DNA of 64,000 nt from Paenibacillus sp. S150 (GTDB lineage Bacteria; Bacillota; Bacilli; Paenibacillales; Paenibacillaceae), in assembly GCF_019352175.1 (NCBI RefSeq), contig NZ_JACBYI010000029.1, positions 17,103-81,102 on the forward strand, in the 5' to 3' direction. The translations under genes and the position numbers were made by a program. Below are positions 33,527 through 41,962 of the stretch, piece after piece (position 1 is the first letter of the stretch; the number at the start of each line of letters is the position of its first letter). The notes below the pieces were generated by a model. The model ran no database searches. It was not told the origin of the DNA and saw only the letters and a program-made list of their open reading frames with translations.

Positions 33527-34768
33527 TTAAGAAACCTGCTTGCTCTGGACTTCCTCAAGCCGCACGACACGCGTATGCTTGGTATGGCTCCATTGCTTGT
33601 TGTTCTGCGTAAAAAACGCATAGAACGTGATCGGATACCATGAGATCAGGTAGATCGGGAAGACCAGCAAATAGAGATAAACCTTCTTGAACTTGACCTT
33701 CTCCAGCGCCATTGCCAGCAGAAAGGTCAGGACATTGGCCCCAATCGCGAAATAGCTGAGCCACAGCGGGAGCTTGCCATATATGTTGGCAATATGCGGA
33801 CCTCCGAACATGGAGTTGTCAATCCATATGACAGCCGTCATCAGGAAGGTCAGCAGCACGATGTAGACATTGGCGCCATACAGGGCAAGGTCAAGCTTTG
33901 TAAGGCTGCGCTCTTTGATGCTCTGCCACAGCAAAGGAAAGAAATATCGGCGGGCTACCGTAAAATGCCCCTGCATCCAGCGCAGCCGCTGTCTTGAGGA
34001 AGCCTTGAAGGTCAGCGGCTTCTCGTCAAAAACCTTGGCATCGTAGTTGAACCTTGGGTAGACGCCTTTGGAGGCGCTCCGCATCGTAAATTCCAAATCC
34101 TCTACCAGGCTTGTCGCTCCCCAGCCCATTTCCTTCAGCAGATGGGTCTCGAAGCACATGCCCGTTCCGCCAAGGAAGTTGGCCATTTTCAGATTGTGGC
34201 GCGACAGCTGCCACAGCCGGTTAATGTACCAGTATGACACGCCGTAAGCGGCGGTGATCCAGGAATCCTCCGGATTCTTCGTATCGATGTAGCCTTGAAT
34301 GACCCGGGCCCCTGTACAGAGATCCTTGTTCATCTCCATCAGAAATTCAGTGTGCGCGAGGTTGTCGGCATCGAACATGACCACGGCGTCGTACTGCCGC
34401 GGCATGGCCCACAGCTCCTTCAGCATCCATTCGATGGCATAGCCTTTGCCGCGCAGGTTGGTGTTGGTGCGGACGCAGGCATTCATGCCGTGCTCCCTTA
34501 CAATCCTTGCCGTACCATCCGTACAGTTGTCGCAGATGACAAATACATCGTACAGTTCCTGGGGATAATTAAGCTGTTTCAAATTCTCCATCAGCGCCCC
34601 GACGACTTCTTCCTCGTTGTGTGCGGCAACCAGTACGGCAAATGATTTTTGCGGAGCAAACTGCGCCTTGTCCTTTTGCTTGTGCAGTCCGAATAATGAA
34701 AACACAAACTGATAGACTGCAATTGCCGCCAAGATCACTTGGAGCGTAACAAACAGTGCGTCTGTCAT
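33527..34768 (-). CDS. Membrane glycosyltransferase family 2
   Basis: The 413-residue protein has one N-terminal membrane segment (8-25), then a GT2 catalytic domain with VLVAAHNEEEVV, the D-x-D-like FDADNLAH, a second acidic pair in SLVEDLEFTMRS and the QRxRW motif as RQRLRWMQGHF. Three C-terminal membrane segments follow. It is a processive-type glycosyltransferase of the hyaluronan/cellulose/PNAG synthase kind that should extrude or make a polysaccharide; the sugar is unknown. It stands alone, without deacetylase or export genes. Confidence 0.88.
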   Translation of the reverse strand: MTDALFVTLQVILAAIAVYQFVFSLFGLHKQKDKAQFAPQKSFAVLVAAHNEEEVVGALMENLKQLNYPQELYDVFVICDNCTDGTARIVREHGMNACVRTNTNLRGKGYAIEWMLKELWAMPRQYDAVVMFDADNLAHTEFLMEMNKDLCTGARVIQGYIDTKNPEDSWITAAYGVSYWYINRLWQLSRHNLKMANFLGGTGMCFETHLLKEMGWGATSLVEDLEFTMRSASKGVYPRFNYDAKVFDEKPLTFKASSRQRLRWMQGHFTVARRYFFPLLWQSIKERSLTKLDLALYGANVYIVLLTFLMTAVIWIDNSMFGGPHIANIYGKLPLWLSYFAIGANVLTFLLAMALEKVKFKKVYLYLLVFPIYLISWYPITFYAFFTQNNKQWSHTKHTRVVRLEEVQSKQVS

Positions 34769-35175
34769 GACCTTTTGATGCCCCCTTTTTCACTCTTGAT
34801 GTTCTTTTGTTTTTTTCTCTCTGTAGCTTTGTTAACGTTCCTTCAGACCCTTTTGTTGCATCCCTTACGTAAGACCAAGTGTTTCCTTTTTCGCGAAGGC
34901 AGGCTTGGCTGTATGTTTATAGCGTTAAAAGGTTATCCGGATTCCGCTGTTGCGGCTCCTCTTTTCTCTGTTACCTTTTAAACGCGTTCCGCCTGCTTGA
35001 ATCATTGTACGGCTTAAGGTGCCGCCAAGTCAAAACTGGCAATTTCCGAGTTTAACCGAGCTTTTCCTTGAAATGGACTGCCTTAAAAAAGTATGATAAA
35101 GACAGCTTTATGGCATAGACCGGTTTGCTGCAGCTGCGCCAATTATCTTCAGCCGGACTATCGGAGGGACAAGAT
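34769..35175. other. Gap of ~400 bases with no recognised element
   Basis: The gap separates two divergent genes. Open frames here are short and have no ribosome site. A T-rich run (34795-34860) lies near the GT2 side. I see no clear promoter pair, repeat family or RNA motif. Confidence 0.5.
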
Positions 35176-35703
35176 ATGAGACATTTATTTATGAAATTGC
35201 ATCTCTTGGAGCGGCGCCTGTTCAAGTGGATCAACGGACGATTGCACAACCCTTTTTTGAACTTCTGGCTTTTTTATCTTACCCATCTGGGCGGCGCCAC
35301 CTGCGCCATCGGCATCAATCTGCTGATCTGGGCGCTGTCGCCCCAGCCTTGGAGAACTGCAGGGCTGCAGGCGCTGGCCGCCCTGGCTGTCAGCCATCTG
35401 CCCGTTGCCGTGGCCAAGAAGCTATACCCGCGGATGCGGCCGTATCTGGCGCTTCCGGGAACGAATACGTTCCATAATCCGTTAAAGGATCATTCGTTCC
35501 CTTCAGGCCATACTACAGCTATCTTCGCTTCTACGGTTCCTTATATGGCGTCCTTCCCTGCCCTGACCGCCATATTGCTGCCGCTGGCCTGCATTGTCGG
35601 ATTTTCCCGGATTTATCTCGGGCTGCATTATCCGTCAGATGTATTTGCAGGTGCGGTAATAGGTACCGGAGTCGCAGCAGGTACGATCGCCCTATGGTTC
35701 TAA
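35176..35703 (+). CDS. PAP2-family membrane phosphatase
   Basis: The 175-residue protein has five to six membrane segments and the three phosphatase motifs: KKLYPRMRP (C1), PSGHTT (C2) and SRIYLGLHYPSD (C3). Such enzymes dephosphorylate undecaprenyl pyrophosphate, phosphatidic acid or phosphatidylglycerophosphate at the outer membrane face. The ATG at 35176 is chosen because GGAGGG lies 8 bases upstream. It is followed after 55 bases by a glycolipid synthase gene, which suggests a joint role in lipid metabolism. Confidence 0.88.
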   Translation: MRHLFMKLHLLERRLFKWINGRLHNPFLNFWLFYLTHLGGATCAIGINLLIWALSPQPWRTAGLQALAALAVSHLPVAVAKKLYPRMRPYLALPGTNTFHNPLKDHSFPSGHTTAIFASTVPYMASFPALTAILLPLACIVGFSRIYLGLHYPSDVFAGAVIGTGVAAGTIALWF

Positions 35704-35758
35704 AGCCTGCGGATACTTAAGCCGCGAATCCTATTCACGAAAACAGGTGGACTATACA

Positions 35759-36874
35759 TTGCGCAAAAAAAGAATATTATTGCTGTCGGAAGGTTTTGGC
35801 GCAGGGCATACGCAAGCAGCTTACGCGCTGTCGAGCAGCCTGCGCAAATTGTCGCCTGATGTGCAAACGAAGGTGCTGGAGCTAGGGAGCTTTCTGAACC
35901 CCAAGATGGCACCTCTGATTGTATCGGCATACCGCAAGACGGTAACCTCCCAGCCCAGGCTGATGGGGTATGTGTACCGTCACCAGAAATCATTCAATCG
36001 TCTTACCACACTTGCCCTGCACCGCATATTTTATACACATACACAAAATATTGTGAAGCAGCTTAGACCGGACATTATCGTCTGCACCCACTTCATTCCC
36101 AGTGCCGTAGTCTCCCGCCTGAAACGGGTGGACCCGGCCTTCAAGGCTCCGCTGGTAACGGTTATAACCGATTACGACGCCCACGCCACCTGGATCAGCC
36201 CTGAAGTGGACCGCTATCTGGTCTCTACTCCGGAGGTCAAAGCCAAGCTCCGCTGCCGCAGTGTAGCCGCAGCAAAAATCCGGGTCACCGGCATGCCGGT
36301 CCATCCGAGCTTCTGGGAGCACCCGGGCAAAGAGGATATCCTGAGGCAGTTCGGCCTTCAGAATATGCCAACGGTCCTTGTGATGGGCGGCGGCTGGGGC
36401 TTGATGAACGACGAGGTCGTAAGCGGAGCCTTGGCCGGCTGGCGGGACAAGGTGCAGCTTATTTTTTGCCTTGGCAAAAACGAGAAGCTGCTGCGCGGAA
36501 TGCAGGAAAACCCGCTCTACAGACACCCCAACATCTCCTTGACCGGCTTCACCCGTGATATTGACAAGCTGATGGAAATTTCCGATCTGCTGGTCACCAA
36601 GCCGGGAGGAATGACCTGCAGTGAGGGGCTGGCCAAAGGGATCCCCATGCTCTTTTACGATCCTCTGCCCGGTCAGGAAGAAGAAAATTGCCGCTACTTC
36701 ACGGCCGCAGGGCTGGGCGAGCCCATTTCTTCGCTTCAGGTGGTTGAAGGCTGGATGGAAAGGCTGCTGAACCGCTATGACGAGGTGCAGGCCAAACGGC
36801 AAAGGCATCTGGAGGAAATCGCCCGCTTTCATCCCCTGCAAAGTGCCCAGAGCATTATTGATATGCTGGAATAG
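35759..36874 (+). CDS. UgtP/MGDG-synthase-type glycosyltransferase
   Basis: The protein has about 371 residues. The N-terminal MGDG_synth domain carries KRILLLSEGFGAGHTQAAYAL, with the GxGH motif used by diacylglycerol glucosyltransferases. The C-terminal GT28-like domain has GGGWGLMND, TKPGGMTCSEGLAKGIPML and the donor-binding Gly-rich loop. UgtP relatives add glucose from UDP-glucose to diacylglycerol, making membrane glycolipids and the lipoteichoic-acid anchor. The TTG at 35759 is preferred because AGGTGG lies 8 bases upstream; a GTG at 35747 is possible. Some relatives have lost enzymatic activity. Confidence 0.85.
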   Translation: MRKKRILLLSEGFGAGHTQAAYALSSSLRKLSPDVQTKVLELGSFLNPKMAPLIVSAYRKTVTSQPRLMGYVYRHQKSFNRLTTLALHRIFYTHTQNIVKQLRPDIIVCTHFIPSAVVSRLKRVDPAFKAPLVTVITDYDAHATWISPEVDRYLVSTPEVKAKLRCRSVAAAKIRVTGMPVHPSFWEHPGKEDILRQFGLQNMPTVLVMGGGWGLMNDEVVSGALAGWRDKVQLIFCLGKNEKLLRGMQENPLYRHPNISLTGFTRDIDKLMEISDLLVTKPGGMTCSEGLAKGIPMLFYDPLPGQEEENCRYFTAAGLGEPISSLQVVEGWMERLLNRYDEVQAKRQRHLEEIARFHPLQSAQSIIDMLE

Positions 36875-36916
36875 CACCGGCTAGAACGCAGCCCATCCGC
36901 CCTTTAAAATGAGAAA

Positions 36917-36956
36917 CCAAAAGGCAGCCCGGGATATCTCCTTGGGCTGCCTTTTG
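36917..36956. terminator. Bidirectional terminator between the UgtP-like gene and trmB
   Basis: CCAAAAGGCAGCCC pairs with GGGCTGCCTTTTGG around a 12-base loop. It lies between two convergent genes. Confidence 0.88.
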
Positions 36957-36968
36957 GCATCTGTGCGG

Positions 36969-37685
36969 CTACAGGCGGTACTTGTCCAGGCGTGTGGCCT
37001 GATAACGCTCCAGCGCCTCCGCGCCGACAATGGCCTCGCAGCGGTGGATGCTGACGCCGCGGCCGAAAAATTTGGTTTCATATTCAGTCATGACATGCTC
37101 CTCGTTCATGACGCCGTCCGGATGCAGATCCAGGGATATATTCTTCATTTGCAGTCCATAGTCGGCAAAGGAATTCAATGAGAACTCAAACAGGCTGCGC
37201 GAATCCGTCTTCAAGTGGATTTCGCCCAGCGGGCTGAGCAGCCCGCGGTATTTGTCAAGAAAACGCGGATGTGTCAGGCGGCGGCGGGCATGCTTGCTCT
37301 TCGGCCACGGATCGCTGAAGTTCAGGTAGATCCGTTCCAGCTCTCCCGGTGCAAACACCTCCTCCGCATAGTTGATGTTGGCGAGCGCCACTTTGAGATT
37401 GGGCGGCGTCTCCTGTCCTGCAGGTTCCCAGGCCGCTCTGGCCTTCTCTGCCGCACGGCGGATCAATTCGTCGTACATATCAACGCCGATAAAATTAATA
37501 CCGGGATATTTGAGGCTCATTTGGCTGATGAACTGACCCTTGCCCATGCCGAATTCCACATGAATGGGATGATCGTTGCCGAACAGTTCCGACCACCGCC
37601 CCTTCAGGCTGCGTGGATCGAGGATGACCATATCGGTCTGCCCTTCCAGACTTTCACGTATTCCTTTTCTTCCGCGTAAACGCAT
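36969..37685 (-). CDS. trmB: tRNA (guanine-N7)-methyltransferase
   Basis: The 238-residue Rossmann methyltransferase carries the SAM motif VEFGMGKGQFISQM, the later GVDMYDELIRRA, and FSDPWPKSKHARRRLTHPRFL, the TrmB signature that holds the catalytic Asp. It makes m7G46 in tRNAs. A GAGGAA site precedes the ATG. It is probably a single-gene transcript. Confidence 0.95.
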   Translation of the reverse strand: MRLRGRKGIRESLEGQTDMVILDPRSLKGRWSELFGNDHPIHVEFGMGKGQFISQMSLKYPGINFIGVDMYDELIRRAAEKARAAWEPAGQETPPNLKVALANINYAEEVFAPGELERIYLNFSDPWPKSKHARRRLTHPRFLDKYRGLLSPLGEIHLKTDSRSLFEFSLNSFADYGLQMKNISLDLHPDGVMNEEHVMTEYETKFFGRGVSIHRCEAIVGAEALERYQATRLDKYRL

Positions 37686-37830
37686 AAAGTATTCCTCCGC
37701 TTTCTCTTATACAAACACTGTCACTTGCAATATTGTGCCGAACTTGTCCGCAAAAGTAAAGGAATTTCACCAGGAATGCCGCGGCAGCCGTGAAATAATG
37801 GACGGGCGGAGCCATGGCATTCTTCAGCTT

Positions 37831-37908
37831 CACAAAATAACCCCACAAAGTGGGGCCTTGGCTTCGATGGTTACTCGGGTACTTTGCGGGGACCCCAAAA
37901 CATATAAA
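37831..37908. repeat. Structured CCCC/GGGG repeat, copy 2 (interrupted)
   Basis: This copy matches 26078-26155, including CCCCACAAAGTGGGG, GGCCTTGGCTTCGATG and GCGGGGACCCCAAAACATATA. Its tail ATTCTTATCTTTCAAG resumes at 38067, after the MITE, which shows that the MITE inserted into this unit. Confidence 0.75.
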
Positions 37909-38062
37909 CCTGAATTTCGAAAGTAAGTATCCACAAATCATCTAAAAAGCTCTACACGAAGGGATTTCTTGCTAAAAACAGCTTGCACCCAGTGGGGAAA
38001 GGAAAAAGAGGGTTTATCCCTTGTCCGATCTGGAATGGTTCAATTCACTTTCGAAATTCAGG
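37909..38062. mobile_element. 154-bp MITE with IS1380-like ends
   Basis: The ends are a perfect 16-base inverted repeat, CCTGAATTTCGAAAGT, flanked by a five-base direct repeat ATAAA (37904-37908, 38063-38067). The first 15 bases of this end are also at both ends of the neighbouring IS1380-type element, so that transposase family probably mobilised it. The interior has no coding potential. Removal restores an uninterrupted copy of the local repeat. Confidence 0.8.
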
Positions 38063-38462
38063 ATAAATTCTTATCTTTCAAGAAAGACGCCTATCGGCGT
38101 CCTGTATAAGAATGCTGCCATTTCAGTGGGGAGGAGAAGAATCATTTCGCGCTGATTCCCTCGTCCAGCCGGCTTCGGGCGAATTCAAAGGCACTCCTGC
38201 CTTTGATTCCCTCTACCTGCCCGCTGCAGCCAACGCAATCGCGCAGTTTGCTTGGCCGAAGTCCCGATCCATTCTTTCATTTACAGCGCAGCCGTGAAAT
38301 AACGGATAAGCTTCGCTTCCCCCAAAACATGTAAATTCTGATCTTTCAAGTGGAAACGGTCACTTCATTTTCCCCCAGCCGCTTTTTCACTTGCGTTAGT
38401 GGGGATAAGGAGACCTAATCAATCCGTTTCTCCCCCTTGCAGAGGAATACGCCTAAATTTCA

Positions 38463-38742
38463 GATGAACTTGAACCATTCATCCAAAGGGCAGCCATTTT
38501 AGTGGTAAAAAGGATAACAAATCCACCGCCTTCGGAGACTGGATCATCCCTAGTGGGAAAAAGTACAACTAATCCGGCTGAAATCAGCCGTATGGGGGGA
38601 GCGGGCCTCCATGAAGTGTACAAAATCCCGCTAAAACCCGTTAAAGCCAGAATTCCAGCCCATTAGTGTTACTTTTTCCACTTCGCTTCCGTTCCCTATG
38701 AACCTCCTTGCGTTCCATCAGCTTGTTCAGGTTCGCCGGTTC
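38463..38742. repeat. ~280-bp dispersed repeat, copy 2
   Basis: It is collinear with 25228-25509, with the same blocks and the same order of motif copies (AGTGG motifs at 38501 and 38552, 51 bases apart, and two inverted ones after). It ends at GTTCGCCGGTTC, 17 bases before the IS1380-type element. Confidence 0.8.
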
Positions 38743-38759
38743 AATTCAGGATAAATTAT

Positions 38760-40341
38760 CCTGAATTTCGAAAGTAACTTCTCATAAAAAACAAAAAAAG
38801 GGCTCAAACCTTTGGTAGAATGGTGTTTGCGAAAACAAAATCACCCAAAGAGAGGAGCACCTTTTAGGTGAAGTCTACCACACCCTTTCATAAAATCAAG
38901 ACCGAATTTTCATTGCCGCACGCCACGACGGTTGGAGGCAGCAAGATCTTCCTGGACTATCTCGGAAAAATTAAGCTCGGCTCTGCGCTACAGCAGATTT
39001 CCGGCACGAAAGCGAAGAATGCGTTGTTTCCCGTGTACCGCATTTGCTGTACCTCATCGTGGGCTGGATTCTGGGAGCTGAACGGCTCTTTCACTTTCGG
39101 AAGTGGCAGCAGGATTCGCTCATCCAACGCTTTCTTGGCGGGCCTTGTCCGCATCACTCGCCGCTCTACAAAGAGCTGAATCGGCTGGGCAAGACCAACC
39201 CCAACCTGAAAAGGAACCTTCAAAAACTTCAAATCGAACGGATCCGTCCCTGCCTGCCCCCGAGTCTGATTCTCGATTTGGACTCGACCGTGGAGACGGT
39301 GTACGGCCATCAGGAGAAGGCAGCCAAAGGCGTCAACTCGCATAAACCCGGACACCCAAGCTTCCATCCTTTGTTGGCTTTTGAAGGACAGTCCCGGATG
39401 TGTGTCTATGCGCAGCTGCGCACCGGGAATGTTCATCCCTCCATCAATGCCGGCCCTTTTTTGGAGCAAGCCTTCGAACTGCTGGGAGAGCAGAAGGTGA
39501 AGTATGCCCGGATTGACAAAGGCTTTGGCGGCGAAGAGTTCTATGCGCTCTTGGAAAAGCAGAAGATCGGCTATGCCGGCAAAATGAAATGGACAAAACG
39601 TCTGGCGGCGGAAGCGGCTAAGTGTCGCGTTTGGAAGCGATACGTGGACGAGGAGTGGATCATTGAAGGCATCGCCCTTTGGTATCAGGCTACGTCTTGG
39701 ACAACGCCCCGGCGGGTCGCTGTCATCCGCAAAGCAAAAATTGTTCAGGACGACCAGGCCTGCCTGCTCCTGGATACCGATTGGCAGTACGAAGCGATGG
39801 TCACCCTTCTCGATTGGGAAGCCACCGATTTGTGGCGCTTTTACAACCAGCGGTGTCGTATGGAGAACTACATCAAGGAAGCCAAGCGCGGGTTTGCCAT
39901 GGACACAATCGCAACGGGCTCCTTCGAAGCCAATGAAACCGATCTGCTCGTCAAATTGCTGGCATATAACCTGTATGAGCGCTTCAAACGAGATTGCTGC
40001 AAACCGGTTCATTCCGGTTATACCATTGCCAGGTTTCGTCTGGAGTTCTTTCACTGTGCAGCGACACTGGTGAGTGACAGTCGAACCACCGTACTCAAAC
40101 TGACGAAAGAATTTGCCAACCGCTACACCTGGAAACGGATGGAATTCCAAATCGCCCAGCTGGAATGAGGGGTTCAGAATTTAACATGGACATTCAGATG
40201 CCCGGTCTTCCGGGGAGGGGGAAACTCTAGGAAGGCAATTCACTTTGGTATATTTTCCTTGTTAATCATCCCTGATTCTTACAGTTTTTCCGCAAGCTTA
40301 GTCTCTGGTTTCCTTGTAAATACGCGCTTTCGAAATTCAGG
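38760..40341 (+). mobile_element. IS1380-type insertion sequence, frameshifted
   Basis: The element of 1582 bases has perfect 15-base inverted ends CCTGAATTTCGAAAG (left at 38760, right ending 40341). If the ends are extended by AT to 38758-40343, the flanks give an identical five-base duplication AAATT on both sides; with the shorter ends the flanks differ. The size fits IS1380 family members. It holds one broken transposase gene, and the ~170 bases after that gene are non-coding. Confidence 0.8.
38868..40168 (+). pseudogene. IS1380-family transposase with a -1 frameshift
   Basis: The first part (GTG at 38868, GAGGAG 10 bases upstream) reads HATTVGGSKIFLDYLGKIKL and stays in frame to ~39044. 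The second part, in the next frame, reads LLYLIVGWILGAERLFHFRKW, then ILDLDSTVETVYGHQEKAAKG with the first catalytic Asp residues, to 40168. Joining the parts needs one extra base in the T run at 39043-39045 (CATTTGC for CATTTTGC). The joined length of about 434 residues suits the family. A single-base deletion is likelier than programmed slippage, since no heptameric slip site is present. Confidence 0.85.
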
Positions 40342-40387
40342 ATAAATTCTTATATTTCAAGTGGAAAAGGCTTCGCCGTCCTTCTTT

Positions 40388-40440
40388 AAAAAAAGGAATT
40401 CCCCGCCTGGCCAATCCGGCCGGACGGAGAATTCCTTTTT
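40388..40440 (-). terminator. Terminator of the 60-aa protein gene
   Basis: On the minus strand AAAGGAATTCTCCG pairs with the later CGGGGAATTCCTTT around an inner GGCCGG-rich hairpin, and T residues follow. It lies 48 bases after the stop. Confidence 0.8.
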
Positions 40441-40487
40441 TGTTGTATTTGGAATTGGGGTCCATTTTTCTTGGTGCAGTTCATAGT

Positions 40488-40670
40488 CTACCTTGCGGAA
40501 GATTTAAAATCAAATGTCTTCTCGAAGGCGCTGCGGATCTTCCGCTGGGCTTCTGTCTTGATCTTGGGATTGCCGTTAAATTCAACGCCCGTAAGCGCAA
40601 GCGCTTCGTCGGGAGTCAGCTGCACATCAATGGAGCCTTTTCCTTCGGCATAGGCCGTTTGCGAATTCAT
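40488..40670 (-). CDS. Small 60-residue protein of unknown function
   Basis: The protein reads MNSQTAYAEGKGSIDVQLTP, then DEALALTGVEFNGNPKIKTEAQRKIRSAFEKTFDFK. It is soluble with no Cys, predicted as a short strand region followed by a basic helix. AGAGGT lies 7 bases before the ATG, and a clear terminator follows. I do not recognise the family; small proteins of this style are common in sporulating Bacillales, but no role can be assigned. Confidence 0.7.
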   Translation of the reverse strand: MNSQTAYAEGKGSIDVQLTPDEALALTGVEFNGNPKIKTEAQRKIRSAFEKTFDFKSSAR

Positions 40671-40940
40671 CGTGATCACCTCTTGGGTTTATTATTGACC
40701 TTGCGACACGAAATTATGAATTCAAGAAATAGAAATTGTGGTTGCTGCAGCGGCTTTTTTACACTTTAAATATAACATAATGTGTAAGCATTAGCAAGCT
40801 GAAAACGCTGTTATCCCTGCCTATTTTCCATGGCAATTCCGCAGCCTGAATGTTACGTTCACCGCTGATTTTTGATACAATAGACAGGTTAAGTAGAAAC
40901 GGCTGTACCGTCCCTGCAAAGGACAGTCCCGTTCCCGCGA

Positions 40941-40989
40941 TAAATATAAGGCTGATCGAAAGGTTGGAACCTATAAATCCTTATATTTA
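40941..40989 (+). repeat. Long inverted repeat just upstream of ytqA
   Basis: TAAATATAAGG pairs perfectly with CCTTATATTTA over a 27-base loop that itself contains GGTT..AACC. It ends 5 bases before the ytqA ribosome site. CTTATATTTAAAG resembles the CTTATCTTTCAAG tail of the repeat family in the other gaps, and the ACGGCTGTACCGTCC block lies just upstream (about 40902). Confidence 0.7.
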
Positions 40990-41005
40990 AAGAAAGGAGC
41001 ATCCC

Positions 41006-41962
41006 ATGTCTAACCTTCTACAGACCTCCTCTCCACTGCTGTGGGGGGATAAACGTTTCCATACCTGGAATTACGAAATGCGCGGGCAAATGGACACCAA
41101 GGTGTTCAAAGTAATGCTGGACGCCGGTTTTACCTGCCCGAACCGCGACGGCTCCATCGCCAAGGGGGGCTGCACTTTCTGCAGCGCCAGAGGCTCCGGA
41201 GATTTCGCCGGCAGCCGCCGCGACGATCTGGTCACCCAGTTCAACAATGTACGCGACAGACAGCACTTGAAATGGCCGAATGCCAAATACATCGGCTACT
41301 TCCAGGCTTATACGAACACGTACGCTCCGGTGGAGGAATTGAGAGAATATTATGAAGTGATTCTGCAGCAGCCGGGTGTTGTCGGCCTGGCTATCGCCAC
41401 CCGTCCCGACTGTCTCCCTGACGATGTGGTCGAGTACCTGGCGGAGCTGAACCAGCGCACCTATCTCTGGGTTGAGATGGGCCTGCAGACCATTCATGAT
41501 TCCACCTCCGAGCTGATTAACCGGGCTCATGACACGCAGTGCTACATCGGGGCTGTCCGGAAGCTGCGCCGCCATGGCATCCGCGTCTGCACCCACATTA
41601 TTCACGGACTTCCGCAGGAAACCCATGAAATGATGCTGGAGACGGTGTCCGCCGTTGCGGACATGGATGTGCAGGGCATCAAAATCCATCTGCTGCACCT
41701 CATGCGCAAAACGCCGATGGTGAAGCAGTACGAGGCCGGGCTGCTGCGCTTTCTGGAGCAGGATGAGTACGTGAAGCTGATCGCCGATTCCCTGGAAATT
41801 CTTCCGCCGGAGATGATCGTGCACCGGCTGACCGGCGACGCCCCGCGCGACCTGCTGATCGGTCCGATGTGGAGCCTTAAGAAATGGGAAGTGCTGAACG
41901 CCATTGACGATGAACTCGCTGCCCGCGATACCTGGCAGGGTAAATACTGGAGGAAGGGCTAA
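41006..41962 (+). CDS. ytqA: TIGR01212-family radical SAM protein (YtqA-like)
   Basis: The 318-residue protein has its radical SAM Fe-S cluster Cys residues in FTCPNRDGSIAKGGCTFC, the spacing used by the TIGR01212 family. The SAM-binding and barrel strands continue to ~260. In Bacillus subtilis ytqA and ytqB are neighbours and have been linked to 5-methylaminomethyl-2-thiouridine formation in tRNA, with the YtqA relative suggested as an alternative enzyme for the step before methylation. It begins with an AAAGGAG site and ends TAATG into the next gene. Confidence 0.9.
   Translation: MSNLLQTSSPLLWGDKRFHTWNYEMRGQMDTKVFKVMLDAGFTCPNRDGSIAKGGCTFCSARGSGDFAGSRRDDLVTQFNNVRDRQHLKWPNAKYIGYFQAYTNTYAPVEELREYYEVILQQPGVVGLAIATRPDCLPDDVVEYLAELNQRTYLWVEMGLQTIHDSTSELINRAHDTQCYIGAVRKLRRHGIRVCTHIIHGLPQETHEMMLETVSAVADMDVQGIKIHLLHLMRKTPMVKQYEAGLLRFLEQDEYVKLIADSLEILPPEMIVHRLTGDAPRDLLIGPMWSLKKWEVLNAIDDELAARDTWQGKYWRKG

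Larger units (their letters stand above)
37686..38759. other. Repeat-rich gap of ~1.07 kb
   Basis: The gap has no gene with a ribosome site. In order: a structured repeat copy (37831-37908), a MITE (37909-38062), the remainder of the repeat tail, a TTCAAGTGGAAA / TTAGTGGGGATAAGGAGACC motif pair (38350, 38399), and the second ~280-bp repeat copy (38463-38742), which ends beside the IS1380-type element. Confidence 0.75.

Noticed and set aside
39036..39052. Programmed -1 frameshift in the transposase gene
   Set aside because: The CATTTGC context is not a slippery heptamer, and IS1380-type elements use one frame; a one-base loss in a T run is simpler.
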